DNA from: Streptomyces sp. M41(2017)
GTDB taxonomy: Bacteria; Actinomycetota; Actinomycetes; Streptomycetales; Streptomycetaceae
Assembly: GCF_002078175.1 (NCBI RefSeq)
Contig: NZ_MWFK01000001.1
Coordinates: 1,798,001 to 1,862,000, forward strand
Direction of reading: 5' to 3'
Length of the DNA stretch: 64,000 bases
Shown here: in pieces, positions 24,885-34,317 of the stretch
Numbering within the stretch: the first letter of the stretch is position 1
How the letters are laid out: the number at the start of each line of letters is the position of its first letter
Translations under genes and position numbers: made by a program
Notes under the pieces: generated by a model
Told to the model about the DNA's origin: nothing
Databases searched by the model: none
Seen by the model: the letters and a program-made list of their open reading frames with translations, nothing else

Positions 24885-26356
24885 AACGACTGTTCCGCCG
24901 GTTCAGGTCGCTGCCCCTGCGTTCCCGGCTCGCGCTCCTGGTAGCGGCAGCGGTGGCGTTCGCGGTGGCGGCGGTGTCGGTGACGTGCTGGTTCATCGTC
25001 CAGGGCAAGCTGTACGACGAACTGAACAATGAGTTGCAGTCCTCGGCCAACCGTCCTCAGGGCGGAAAGCTGGTGAGCACCATCAGCAACTGCAACGGCT
25101 CCGAGGTCGACCCGTCCGGACAGTCGCCGACCGACGCGGGCGGATTCCGGGCGCAGTTCGAGTCCTACCTCCAGGTGGTCACGGCGGACGGTGAGTCCTG
25201 CGTCGCCTCCGTGTCACCGGGCAAGATCGAGGTCGCCGGCAGCGACACGGACTTCGCCAAGAACCCCGTGGCCGGTCACGGCACCTTCCGGGACGGTACC
25301 GACACCAAGGGCAATCCGGTCCGGGTCCTGACCGTCCCCTTGATGATCTCCAATCCGGACGGCACCACGACGATCATCAAGGACGCGGCGACCATGTACG
25401 CCGTCCCTCTCAAAGGCACCAATGCCACCTTGAACGAGTTGGCCCTGGTCCTTCTCCTCGTCGGCGGCATCGGAGTTCTCGGCGCCGGTGCCGCCGGGCT
25501 CTGGGTGGCTCGGGCCGGGCTTCGCCCGGTCGACAAGCTCACCGAGACCGTCGAGCACGTCGCCCGGACGGAAGACCTCACCGTCCGGATCCCGGTCGAG
25601 GGAAACGACGAGATCGCGCGGCTCTCGGAGTCGTTCAACTCGATGACCGCCTCCCTCGCCAGCTCACGCGAGTTGCAGCAGCAGCTCATCGCCGATGCCG
25701 GGCACGAGCTGCGGACGCCGTTGACCTCGTTGCGGACGAACATCGAACTCCTCACCCGGAGCGAGGAGACGGGCCGGCCGATCCCCCCGGCGGACCGCAA
25801 GGCGCTGCTCGCCTCCGTGACCGCGCAGATGACCGAACTGGCGGCGCTCATCGGCGACCTCCAGACGCTGTCCCGGTCGGACGAGGCGCATGCGGGCGAC
25901 CGCGTGGAGGTCGTGGCGCTCCAGGACACCGTGGAGGCGGCCCTGCGCAGGGCGCGGCTGCGCGGCCCGGAGCTGACGATCACGGCGGACCTGGAACCCT
26001 GGTTCGTCCGGGCGGAGCCCTCCGCCCTGGAGCGCGCGATCGTCAACATCCTCGACAACGCGGTGAAGTTCAGCCCGCCGGGCGGCACGGTCGACGTACG
26101 GCTGCACGCCGGTGAGCTGAGCGTGCGCGACCACGGCCCCGGCATCCCCACCGACGAACTCCCGCACGTCTTCGACCGTTTCTGGCGCTCGCCGGACGCG
26201 CGGGCCCTGCCGGGATCGGGCCTCGGCCTGTCCATCGTGGCCCGCACGGTCCAGCAGGCCGGCGGCGAGGTGTCGCTGCGCCCGGCGGAGGACGGCGGCA
26301 CGATCGCCACCGTACGGCTGCCCGGCGCCCCGGCCGCTCCGCCCGAACTTCCCTGA
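24881..26356 (+). CDS. MprB-like sensor histidine kinase
   Basis: 491 aa. First transmembrane helix about residues 16-38, then an extracytoplasmic sensor of about 150 aa containing Cys residues ([19 protein letters not shown]), second helix about 185-208, HAMP domain, dimerisation helix with the phospho-His in [16 protein letters not shown], and catalytic ATP-binding boxes [20 protein letters not shown] and [10 protein letters not shown]. Paired with the response regulator. The membrane-exposed sensor next to an HtrA protease suggests detection of envelope protein damage; the signal itself is unknown. Confidence 0.94.
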
Positions 26357-26373
26357 CCCGCGGGCCGGGTCAG
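26353..26373. terminator. Bidirectional terminator spanning both stop codons
   Basis: CTGACCCG (26353-26360), loop CGGGC, CGGGTCAG (26366-26373). The arms contain the TGA of the kinase gene (+) and the TGA of the converging DUF2993 gene (-), so one hairpin serves both. Confidence 0.75.
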
Positions 26374-27581
26374 TGCCCGACCCGCAGATCCGTGCCCGCC
26401 ACCTGGACCCGGATACCGTCGCGCTCGACGCGCACGTCCCGCAGGTTCACCGCTCCGTCCGCCGGGTGCGGCAGCTGGAAGCCCAGCGAGAGCTGGTCGG
26501 CGAGAACGGGACGGGTGAGACGGGTGAGGCCCTGGAGCAGGGAGGGGTCGAAGCCGAGGCGCTTGAGGAGCTCCGGGTGGGCGGCCGCCACGTCGAACAG
26601 GTTCAGCCGCATCGCCTGATGGACGAAGGCGGGTGCCCCCGTCAGGGACGCCAGCTTGGTGTCGTCGCGGAGTGCCTCGCGGACCGCGGAGTCCGGCACC
26701 CCGAGCCGGTGGACGATCGACGGGACGGCGAGCAGCGCCCGCGCCTTGCCGACCTCCTTGCCGAGCCGGGCGGCCGTGTCCCGGGTGAGGTGCAGGCCCT
26801 CCGAGGCCCGCGCGCCGGGGCGGTAGGTCGCGAGGTCGCCGATGTCCAGACGCATGCCGCCGATGTGGGTGGAGATGCCGCGCGCGCCGTCCCGCTGGAT
26901 GCGCGCGTCGGCCCGCAGCTGCAGATCGTGCCCGGCGACGGGCAGTGTGCCGCGCGCCCGCACCTGGTCACGGCCGTGCCCGGTGAACGTGACCTGCGAG
27001 GCGCCCAGTTCACGGTTCAGGTCGTCGAAGGACAGCAGGACCTCGCCGTGCATCTGGGGGATGCGGGCGCCGCGCACGGAGGTGGGGCCGTCGCCGTCGA
27101 GCCGGACGTTCGTCGCCGTCGCCGACACCTTCGCCAGGGACACCCGGTCGGCGGCCACGTCGGGCACGGTCACCTTCACGGAGTCCAGCCGCTGGTCGGC
27201 GAGCTGGGTGAGGAAGGGGAAGCCGCCGATCTCGACCTCGGGGGCCGCGGTCAGATGCAGCTGGTCCTTGAGCTTGTCGGCCGCCCGGTGCTCGGCGTAC
27301 AGGACGGCCCAGCGGTCGCCGAGGGCGAGGAAGGCCGCGAGGGCCAGGACCGTGGCGGACGCCTTGACGGCGAACGGGAGACCGGCGAAGCGCCTGCGGC
27401 GGCGTCGGCTGCCGCGCCGGTGGTTGGGCGGGGACCAGCCGTCGTCCGGTTCCTCCGGGAGGTCGTCCCGGGGAAGGTCCTCGTGGAGGAAGTCCTCCAG
27501 AGGCCCGGTGCCGTCGAGGGCACCCAGTTCTTCGTAGGGGTTCGGAAAGGAATGCGTGGCTATGCGGTGGGGGGTACGCAT
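26370..27581 (-). CDS. LmeA-like (DUF2993) membrane-anchored protein
   Basis: 403 aa. A long acidic then Arg-rich cytoplasmic segment (GSRRRRRRF) precedes a transmembrane helix (about residues 72-92, VKASATVLALAAFLALGD). The DUF2993 domain follows (HRAADKLKDQLHLTAAPEVEI, GGFPFLTQLADQRLDSVKVT), the same opening as the 244-aa paralogue at 14818 but with an extra 150-residue C-terminal half. Probably lipid-binding in the envelope. It converges on the sensor kinase gene. Confidence 0.83.
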   Translation of the reverse strand: MRTPHRIATHSFPNPYEELGALDGTGPLEDFLHEDLPRDDLPEEPDDGWSPPNHRRGSRRRRRRFAGLPFAVKASATVLALAAFLALGDRWAVLYAEHRAADKLKDQLHLTAAPEVEIGGFPFLTQLADQRLDSVKVTVPDVAADRVSLAKVSATATNVRLDGDGPTSVRGARIPQMHGEVLLSFDDLNRELGASQVTFTGHGRDQVRARGTLPVAGHDLQLRADARIQRDGARGISTHIGGMRLDIGDLATYRPGARASEGLHLTRDTAARLGKEVGKARALLAVPSIVHRLGVPDSAVREALRDDTKLASLTGAPAFVHQAMRLNLFDVAAAHPELLKRLGFDPSLLQGLTRLTRPVLADQLSLGFQLPHPADGAVNLRDVRVERDGIRVQVAGTDLRVGH

Positions 27582-27670
27582 CGTCTCATCCGACCATGCG
27601 TACCGCCCCTGACCGCAACTGCTACCGCCCGTATGCGATCAACTTCACGATCGGCGGCGGTCCCGCGGGA

Positions 27671-29470
27671 CTACTTGACGATCGTGATCCGGTCCGCGGC
27701 CGGGACCGGGTACGGCGCCGTGGCGGAGGAGCCGGCCGTCAGGTACGTCTCCAGCGCCGCGAGGTCGTCGTTGCCGACCCGGACGTTCGTGCCCTTGCCG
27801 AGTTCCGCGAAGCCGTCGCCGCCGCCCGCGAGGAAGGAGTTCATCGCGACGCGGTAGGTGGCGGCCGGGTCGATGGCCGCGCCGTTCAGCTTGACCGAGT
27901 CGGTGACGACGCGGGCCGCGCCGGTCTTCGTCAGGTCGAGGGTGTAGGTGAGGCCCTTGGAGATCTGGAGGATCTTCGGGGAGGCCTCGTTGGCGCCGCT
28001 GACCTGCTGCTGGAGCGCGGTGACCACCTGGGCGCCGGTGAGGTCGACCAGGTTGACCGTGTTGGCGAACGGCTGGACCGTGTACGCCTCGCCGAAGGTC
28101 ACGACGCCGTCGCCCTCGCTGCCGCTCGCCGCGTAGGTGAGCCCGGCACGGATGCCGCCCGGGTTCATCACGGCGAGGTCGGCCTCGGCGTCGACGGACT
28201 TGCCGTACGCGAGCTGCGCGTCGGCGATCAGGTCGCCGAGCGGGGACTCGGTGCCGGCGTTGCCGATGTCACCGGCGATGTAGCCGATGGGGCGCGAGGC
28301 GATCGGCGCGGAGAGCGCGTTCCACTTGGCGATCAGCGACGTCAGGTCGGCCGCCTTGGCGACGTCACGGGTGACCACGTGGTTCGCGGACTTGACTGCC
28401 GTGCGCGCGATGTCGCCGGTCCGGCGGTCGTACGTCAGCGTGGTGTCCGTGTAGAGCCGGCCGAAGGAGGAGGCCGAGGTGACCATGCGGGGGTTGCCCG
28501 CCGGGTCGGGGATGGTGCACGCGTAGGCCTGGTGGGTGTGGCCGGTGACCAGGGCGTCGACGGCCGGCGTGACGTTCTTGGCGATGTCGACGATCGGCCC
28601 GGAGATGCCGTCGCCCGCGCCGGGGCTGTCGCAGTCGTAGTTGTACGACTGCGAGGCGGGCGCCCCGCCCTCGTGGATCAGCGCGACGATGGACTTCACG
28701 CCCTGCCGCTGGAGTTCCTTGGCGTACTTGTTGATCGTCTCGACCTCGTCGCCGAACTTCAGGCCCTTGACGCCCTCGGCGGAGACGATGTTGGGTGTGC
28801 CCTCCAGCGTGACGCCGATGAAGCCGACCTTGACGCCGTTCTTCTTCCAGACCCAGTAGGGCTTGAGGATCGGCTTCTTGGTCTTCTCGTCGGTGACGTT
28901 CGCCGCGAGGTAGGGGAAGTCGGCGCCCTTGAACTTCGCCTTCTTGTCGTAGCAGCCGTCCGTCGGGTGGCAGCCGCCCTTCTGCAGGCGGGCCAGCTCC
29001 TTGGCGCCCTCGTCGAACTCGTGGTTGCCGACGCTCGTCACGTCCAGGTCGAGCTTGTTCAGCGCGTCGATCGTCGGCTCGTCGTGGAAGAGCCCGGAGA
29101 TCAGGGGAGAGGCGCCGACCATGTCACCTGCGGCGGCCGTGATCGAGTACTTGTTTCCCTTGCGGGCGTCGCGCAGGTGCGTGGCCAGGTACTCGACGCC
29201 ACCCGCGTCGATGGTCTTCGTCGTGCCGTCGGGCTGCAGCTCCGTGACACGGCCGGAGGAGCCGGTCGGCGGCTCCAGGTTGCCGTGCAGGTCGTTGAAG
29301 GAGAGCAGCTGGACGTCCTGGTAGCGGCCGCTGCCGTGGTGGTGCAGCGGGGTCGCGTCGTCCTGGTGCGCGCTGGCGGGCATCGCCGCGGCCAGCGCGC
29401 CCACGGTGGCGAGACCCGCGGCGGCCGCGAGGAGTCGATGAGTTCGTCTGTGCCGGAAGGTGGGCGGCAT
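27671..29470 (-). CDS. Secreted 5'-nucleotidase / UDP-sugar hydrolase family enzyme
   Basis: 599 aa from ATG 29470 (GGGGGGAACC upstream). A signal peptide with the basic start RHRRTHRLLAAAAGLATVG and an ASA-H-type cleavage site is followed by a metallophosphatase domain with VQLLSFNDLHGNLEP, GAGGVEY-type linker DAGGVEYLATHL, VTSVGNHEFDEG and LVTGHTHQAY. The C-terminal 5'-nucleotidase domain carries GNAGTESPLGDLIADAQL and AVMNPGGIRAGL. It dephosphorylates extracellular nucleotides with two metal ions. Divergent from mshD. Confidence 0.94.
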   Translation of the reverse strand: MPPTFRHRRTHRLLAAAAGLATVGALAAAMPASAHQDDATPLHHHGSGRYQDVQLLSFNDLHGNLEPPTGSSGRVTELQPDGTTKTIDAGGVEYLATHLRDARKGNKYSITAAAGDMVGASPLISGLFHDEPTIDALNKLDLDVTSVGNHEFDEGAKELARLQKGGCHPTDGCYDKKAKFKGADFPYLAANVTDEKTKKPILKPYWVWKKNGVKVGFIGVTLEGTPNIVSAEGVKGLKFGDEVETINKYAKELQRQGVKSIVALIHEGGAPASQSYNYDCDSPGAGDGISGPIVDIAKNVTPAVDALVTGHTHQAYACTIPDPAGNPRMVTSASSFGRLYTDTTLTYDRRTGDIARTAVKSANHVVTRDVAKAADLTSLIAKWNALSAPIASRPIGYIAGDIGNAGTESPLGDLIADAQLAYGKSVDAEADLAVMNPGGIRAGLTYAASGSEGDGVVTFGEAYTVQPFANTVNLVDLTGAQVVTALQQQVSGANEASPKILQISKGLTYTLDLTKTGAARVVTDSVKLNGAAIDPAATYRVAMNSFLAGGGDGFAELGKGTNVRVGNDDLAALETYLTAGSSATAPYPVPAADRITIVK

Positions 29471-29577
29471 GGTTCCCCCCTGGAGAACGGTGAGAGGCGA
29501 AAGCGGTGGATCGTGACCTGACGTGACGCGGCGTGCGAGGGCCGAGCGGGTGGTGCGGGCCGGGCAGTGACGCGCCC

Positions 29578-29695
29578 GCGGTGGAACGGGTGGTGCCGGT
29601 CGAGCACGTGACACCGGTCGAGCAGGTGGAGCCGGTGGAACAAGTGGAGCGGTGGAGCAGTGGAACACGTGGTGCCGGTCGAGCGGGTGGTGCGA
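29578..29695. repeat. Degenerate 18-bp tandem repeat in the nucleotidase-mshD gap
   Basis: Units such as CACGTGACACCGGTCGAG, CAGGTGGAGCCGGTGGAA and CACGTGGTGCCGGTCGAG repeat with a period near 18 bp. No gene is supported in 29471-29962; most of the rest is plain GC-rich sequence with the mshD promoter at its right end. Confidence 0.6.
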
Positions 29696-29927
29696 GCGCG
29701 GGCCGGCTGGACTGCGCGGTCGCTGTGACGGCCGTGGCATTTGCACGCACTTTAGAATCAACGCGCGTAGCGCAACAGGGGGTTCGGGGTTACGGACTGG
29801 TTGCCATCGGTTCACCGGAGGCTGACGCCCCGCTCCGCGAGGCCCCCGGCCCACCCTGCCGCGGCCACCGCGCACCCCGCGGGGGACCTCTGCCCCGCCA
29901 CGATCCACATCGACGCCGCTCAACCGC

Positions 29928-29955
29928 TTGTCCCCCAATCACCGCGCCGTACCCT
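29928..29955 (+). promoter_or_regulatory. Leaderless promoter of mshD
   Basis: TTGTCC (29928-29933), 16 nt, TACCCT (29950-29955), then 7 nt to ATG 29963. The start would coincide with the transcript 5' end; no ribosome site is visible. Confidence 0.55.
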
Positions 29956-29962
29956 CGTATCC

Positions 29963-30889
29963 ATGACCAGCGACGACACCTCACCCCTCGCCAGCTCGCG
30001 CTCCATCGCGACCTACTCCGAGCTGTCCCCGGACCAGGCCGAGGACGTGCTCCGGCTGCTCTCGGAGGCCGCCCTGGAGGACGGGCAGCAGGCGGTGTCC
30101 GAACAGGGGCGGCTACAGCTGAAGGGCGGGGCCCGCGAGGGCGTCCGGCACCTTCTGCTGACCCTCGGCGACGAACTGGTCGGCTACGGCCAGCTGGAGG
30201 ACACCGACCCGGTCGAGGCCCCGGCCGCCGAACTGGTCGTCCGCCCTGCGCACCGGGGACACGGTCACGGACGCGCGCTCGGCACGGCCATGCTCAACGA
30301 GTCCGGCAAGCGCCTGCGGGTGTGGGCGCACGGCGGCCACTCAGCCGCCCGGCACCTCGCCCAGGTCCTCGGCCTCACGCTCTTCCGTGAACTGCGCCAG
30401 ATGCGCCGCCCGTTGGAGGGCCTCGATCTGGCCGACCCGAAGCTGCCGGAAGGCGTGAGCGTCCGCGCCTTCGTGCCGGGACAGGACGACACCGCCTGGC
30501 TCGCCGTGAACGCCGCCGCCTTCGCGCACCACCCCGAGCAGGGCTCCCTCACACAGCGCGACCTGGACGACCGGATCGGCGAGACGTGGTTCGACCCGGC
30601 CGGCTTCTTCCTCGCCTTCCGCGGCGACGAACTCGTCGGCTTCCACTGGACGAAGGTGCACGCCGAGGAGGGCCTCGGTGAGGTGTACGTCCTCGGTGTG
30701 CGCCCGGGCGTCCAGGGTGGCGGCCTCGGCAAGGCCCTGACCACGATCGGGCTCCGCCATCTCGCCGCCCAGGGCCTCCCCACCGCGATGCTCTACGTGG
30801 ACGCCGACAACAAGCCGGCCGTCGCCGTCTACGAACGCCTCGGCTTCGTCACCCACGAGACCGACCTGATGTACCGAACGGAGTCCTGA
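29963..30889 (+). CDS. mshD: Mycothiol synthase
   Basis: 308 aa, the usual MshD length. It acetylates the cysteine of Cys-GlcN-Ins with acetyl-CoA, the last step of mycothiol synthesis. Two tandem GNAT domains: the degenerate N-terminal one has VVRPAHRGHGHGRALGTAM; the active C-terminal one has VYVLGVRPGVQGGGLGKAL, then AMLYVDADNKPAVAVYERLGF. HTTCP-like substrate contacts are FHWTKVHAE. Monocistronic; it is one of the marker genes placing the window in Actinobacteria. Confidence 0.96.
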   Translation: MTSDDTSPLASSRSIATYSELSPDQAEDVLRLLSEAALEDGQQAVSEQGRLQLKGGAREGVRHLLLTLGDELVGYGQLEDTDPVEAPAAELVVRPAHRGHGHGRALGTAMLNESGKRLRVWAHGGHSAARHLAQVLGLTLFRELRQMRRPLEGLDLADPKLPEGVSVRAFVPGQDDTAWLAVNAAAFAHHPEQGSLTQRDLDDRIGETWFDPAGFFLAFRGDELVGFHWTKVHAEEGLGEVYVLGVRPGVQGGGLGKALTTIGLRHLAAQGLPTAMLYVDADNKPAVAVYERLGFVTHETDLMYRTES

Positions 30890-30893
30890 CCCC

Positions 30894-31055
30894 GGTCCGC
30901 GACGGAGCCCTGCGGTCCGGGAGGGGACATCGGCCCTGGCCCGGGAGGGGATACAAGCGCCGGTCCAGGACGGGATTCAGGCCCTGGTCCGGTAGGGAGC
31001 AGCGGTCCGGATCCGGTGGGAATCGGCGGTCCGAGTCCGCGACGGAGTAACGATC
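30894..31055. repeat. Degenerate GTCCGG-type repeats after mshD
   Basis: Six to seven imperfect units of about 24 bp starting GGTCCG or GGTCCAG, several with GGGAGGGGA or GACGGGA inside. The gap to the next (converging) gene at 31134 has no gene. Confidence 0.45.
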
Positions 31056-31133
31056 CGCCTGCGAGCGACCCCGACTCCCGTCCCAGCCTGCGCCCCGACT
31101 CCGGCGTCGGCGCCGGGCCCCGGGCGGTCGACG

Positions 31134-31901
31134 TCAGCGGCGGCCGGGGACGGTCGCTCTCCGCCGCCGCAGGGGCTCGGCGAGGCTCGCCGCCCCCACC
31201 AATACCGCCACGGCCAGGACGCCCGCCCATCTCCGGTGCGCGTCGTCCCAGTGGGGGTCGTTCGTCGCGACGAAGAGTTTCCATCGCTCGGGGAGCAGCA
31301 GGGCCGCCGCGAAGAAGGTGCCCACGAGTCCCGCGGACACCGCGAGGCCCGGTCCGGTCGCCTCCGAGAGCCGTACGGCCACGGTCGCGGCGGCCAGCGC
31401 GAGGGCTGCGAGGGCCGCCGCCTCCAGGGTGACGGCCCCCAGGGGCGGCCGGCCCGCCTCGGGTACGAGGAACAGGGCCGCCGTCCACCAGGCCGCCGTC
31501 AGCGGAGCGACGAGTCCCAGTCGCACCCCGATCCGTACCGGCCGCCGCGTCGGCACCGCGGCCGTGGTGTGCCGGGCCGGGTCGTCCAGCAGGAAGGCCA
31601 GTCCCAGGGCGTAGGCGAGTGCGGCGGCCCGCAACAGGTTGAGGCAGAGCCAGCGGTCGACCTCGCCGGAGAGCATCCGCGGTGTGCAGACCAGCAGCAG
31701 CCCGAGACAAGCGCCAGCGGCCAGCGCCGTGCGGGGCAGGGTGGGCCACACCGGCCGGGCGAGGACGGCGGCGACCTCGTGAGCCCGGGGGCGCCCAGCT
31801 CCTCCCGCGGGCCGTCCGGCAGTCTCTCCGAACCGCTCATCAGCGGCTGCGGAGCCGCGGGAACCTCCCGTCGGCCGGCCCGCCACGTCTACCTCACGCA
31901 C
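31134..31901 (-). CDS. ABC-exporter associated membrane protein
   Basis: 255 aa from GTG 31901 (GGGGAG upstream at 6 nt), overlapping the preceding gene by 13 nt. A hydrophilic Gly/Arg-rich start (residues 1-50) precedes about six transmembrane helices (for example LRAAALAYALGLAFLL, AVLVGAASLAE). There is no recognised motif. The operon order (sigma factor, zf-HC2 protein, ATPase, two membrane proteins) makes it a likely second permease subunit. A longer upstream reading in the same frame would lie inside the neighbour. Confidence 0.75.
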   Translation of the reverse strand: MREVDVAGRPTGGSRGSAAADERFGETAGRPAGGAGRPRAHEVAAVLARPVWPTLPRTALAAGACLGLLLVCTPRMLSGEVDRWLCLNLLRAAALAYALGLAFLLDDPARHTTAAVPTRRPVRIGVRLGLVAPLTAAWWTAALFLVPEAGRPPLGAVTLEAAALAALALAAATVAVRLSEATGPGLAVSAGLVGTFFAAALLLPERWKLFVATNDPHWDDAHRRWAGVLAVAVLVGAASLAEPLRRRRATVPGRR

Positions 31902-33460
31902 GATCCGCTCCCCGAGTCCGCCGGCGTCCCCTTGCCCCCGACCGGTACGCCGAGCAGCTCGGCCACCCGCGTCGTCGGCGTCTTCGGTGAGGCCAGCTCC
32001 GTCCAGTGGGCCTTGACCTTGGCGGCCACGCTGTAGTGCGGCTTGGCCAGCAACTCCCGTACCACGGTGGTCTGCTGGGCGGTCATGTAGAGACTGCCGG
32101 TGGGAGCGAGCACGTAGGCGGAGCCCTTCGTGCTGTCGTCGAGCCGCACGTCGCGCAGGGACTGCATCGGGTCCGGCTGTGTGCTCAGCGCCAGCCACAT
32201 GGTGGTCACCATGCGGGCGTCGCACGCCTCACCGGCGCTCTTCTCGTCCCCCGCGACCAGCACCGAGGCGACGCCGACGGCGAACTCGGGGGTGCGGTTC
32301 CCGCCCCAGCGCGTGCCGACCGTCACGATGCCCGGCGTGCCCGACGGGGTGACCAGGGCGTCACTCTGCAGGCCGTACCGGGCGTCGATGCGCTGGCGCA
32401 CCGTCAGCCGCTCCCCTCCGGCCGATCCGCCCGCGCGGGACTGGATGCGGTCCACGATGTCGGCCCAGTCGGCGGTGCGGCCGGCCCACTCGGGAAACGC
32501 GCAGTACGTCGACCGCCCGTGTTCGATGCAGACCTGCACCTTCTGCGGGGTGACGGAGGCCTTCACGCGGGCCGCGGTCAGCGCGGCGGAGTCGCCCGGG
32601 GACTGTCCGGCCACTCCGAGACCGGTCGCGGCGGCGGCGACCACCGCGACGGCCGCGAGCAGTCGGGTCCGGCCACCGCTCAGCCGGACCGCGAGGCAGA
32701 GCAACAGGCCGGTGAGGCCGATGAGATAGAGGGCGTGCCAGGCGGCCGGGCGGCCCAGCAGGTCGGACGGGAAGGGGTCCGCGCCGGCGTCGGAGACGAC
32801 CGGGCCGAGCCAGGTCACCCAGTGCGCGCCCTGGGTGGACGCGGAGACCAGGATGGTGACGGCGTAGGCGCCGATCACGAAGGGCGGTGCGACGAACCCG
32901 ACCGGGATCAGCCGCGCCAGCAGGACGCCGAGGACACCGGCCAGCAGGACCACCAGGGGGCCCACGGCCAGCTCGGCGGGTGAACCGTGCCCGACGGCGC
33001 CCGGCTTCAGTGCCGCCCAGGTGAACTCGAAGCCGACGACCAGGGCGGTGATCGCGACGAACGGGAGCACGGACAGCGCGTGGGCCAGCGTCCGCCGCCA
33101 CGGCTCCATGACCAGCACGTCGAAGTGCCGGTCGGTGGACTGGCGGCGCGAGCGCAGCACCGCGCGGTTCACCCCGACGAACAGGGCGATGGCGAGGAGC
33201 AGCGGGGCGGACTGGGTGGACCGGTCGACGTCCTGGAGGACGGGGAACTCGTCCATGCCCTCACGGCCGGAGAACAGGGTCCACGCGGTGTAGGCGACGT
33301 ACACGGCGAGGAAGAGCAGGACCGGGATCTGGAGGAGCAGTTCGCGTGCCTCGAAGCGCGCGAGGGCGACGACGGCGGTCCCGCTGGACCGCGGGCTCGG
33401 CGTGGCCCGCTCCCCGTCGGTGGCAGGGGTCGGGGGGAGCGTGTGCGTACCGGCGCTCAT
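31889..33460 (-). CDS. ABC-2-like permease/large membrane subunit
   Basis: 523 aa. Six or more transmembrane helices occupy residues about 35-275 (LLLQIPVLLFLAVYVAYTAW at the start). A ~220-aa, largely extracytoplasmic C-terminal domain with paired Cys (VQVCIEHGRSTYCAFPEW) follows. Small ABC-2 transporters that remodel membranes or export peptides have this shape. ATG overlaps the ATPase stop by 4 nt. The exported substrate is unknown. Confidence 0.8.
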   Translation of the reverse strand: MSAGTHTLPPTPATDGERATPSPRSSGTAVVALARFEARELLLQIPVLLFLAVYVAYTAWTLFSGREGMDEFPVLQDVDRSTQSAPLLLAIALFVGVNRAVLRSRRQSTDRHFDVLVMEPWRRTLAHALSVLPFVAITALVVGFEFTWAALKPGAVGHGSPAELAVGPLVVLLAGVLGVLLARLIPVGFVAPPFVIGAYAVTILVSASTQGAHWVTWLGPVVSDAGADPFPSDLLGRPAAWHALYLIGLTGLLLCLAVRLSGGRTRLLAAVAVVAAAATGLGVAGQSPGDSAALTAARVKASVTPQKVQVCIEHGRSTYCAFPEWAGRTADWADIVDRIQSRAGGSAGGERLTVRQRIDARYGLQSDALVTPSGTPGIVTVGTRWGGNRTPEFAVGVASVLVAGDEKSAGEACDARMVTTMWLALSTQPDPMQSLRDVRLDDSTKGSAYVLAPTGSLYMTAQQTTVVRELLAKPHYSVAAKVKAHWTELASPKTPTTRVAELLGVPVGGKGTPADSGSGSCVR

Positions 33461-34317
33461 GCCGCCACCTCCGCGGGCTCACCGTCGAGCGTGAGCAGAT
33501 AGCCGTCTTCCAGGGTCGGTTCGAGGAGGTCGGCGCCTTCGGGAGGGTCGCCGACGTTGCGGAAGGTTCCTGCGCCGGTGCGCCATCCGGCTCTGGCGGC
33601 CGGGTCACGCTCGGCGCTGCTCCAGACATGGCCGGCGGCGCGGGCGGTCAGCTCGGCCGGGGTGCCCTCGAAACGGATGCGGCCGCCCGCCATGACGATC
33701 ACGCGGTGGCAGAGCATCGCGACGTCTTCGGTCTGGTGGGTGGAGAGCAGGACGGTACGTCCTTCTCCCGCCTGGGCGATCAGCTCACGGAAGCGCATCC
33801 GCTGTTCGGGGTCGAGCCCGACGGTCGGCTCGTCGAGGACGAGGAACCCGGGGTCGCCGACGAGTGCGGCTGCGAGCGCCACCCGCTGGCGCATCCCGCC
33901 GGACAGGCGCTTGATGCGCTTGCCGCGCACGTCGGACAGGTCGACGGCCTCCAGGACGCGCCGCACCTCGCGGTGCCGGGCGGTGCGGTCGGTCAGCTCC
34001 TTGAGGATCGCCACGTAGTCGACGAACTCGAAGGCGGAGAAGTCCTGGTGGAATCCGGGCGTCTGCGGGAGGTAGCCGAGGGCCCGGCGGACGTCCAGGC
34101 GTCCCGCGGTGGTGCCCGGGTCGTGTCCGAGGACCGTGAAGGCTCCCCGGTCTGCCGGTACGGCGGTGGCGAGCACCCGCAACAGGGTGGTCTTGCCCGC
34201 GCCGTTGGGGCCGAGGAGGCCGGTGACGCCGTCACCGAGGCGCAGCGAGACGTCGTCGAGCGCGCGCGTCCCTCCGAAGCGGAGGCTCAGGCCGGAGGCG
34301 GAGACGGTGGGGATCAT
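33457..34317 (-). CDS. ABC transporter ATP-binding protein
   Basis: 286 aa. Walker A GPNGAGKTT, Q-loop in GYLPQTPGFHQ, signature LSGGMRQRVALAAAL, Walker B FLVLDEPTVGLDPEQR and switch His in LLSTHQTED are all present. A 60-residue C-terminal extension of the kind that binds the permease follows. ATG 34317 overlaps the zf-HC2 gene stop by 4 nt. Middle gene of a five-gene operon that begins with an ECF sigma factor. Confidence 0.94.
   Translation of the reverse strand: MIPTVSASGLSLRFGGTRALDDVSLRLGDGVTGLLGPNGAGKTTLLRVLATAVPADRGAFTVLGHDPGTTAGRLDVRRALGYLPQTPGFHQDFSAFEFVDYVAILKELTDRTARHREVRRVLEAVDLSDVRGKRIKRLSGGMRQRVALAAALVGDPGFLVLDEPTVGLDPEQRMRFRELIAQAGEGRTVLLSTHQTEDVAMLCHRVIVMAGGRIRFEGTPAELTARAAGHVWSSAERDPAARAGWRTGAGTFRNVGDPPEGADLLEPTLEDGYLLTLDGEPAEVAA

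Noticed and set aside
27596..29521. 641-aa + strand open frame opposite the 5'-nucleotidase
   Set aside because: Antisense shadow of a well-conserved enzyme.
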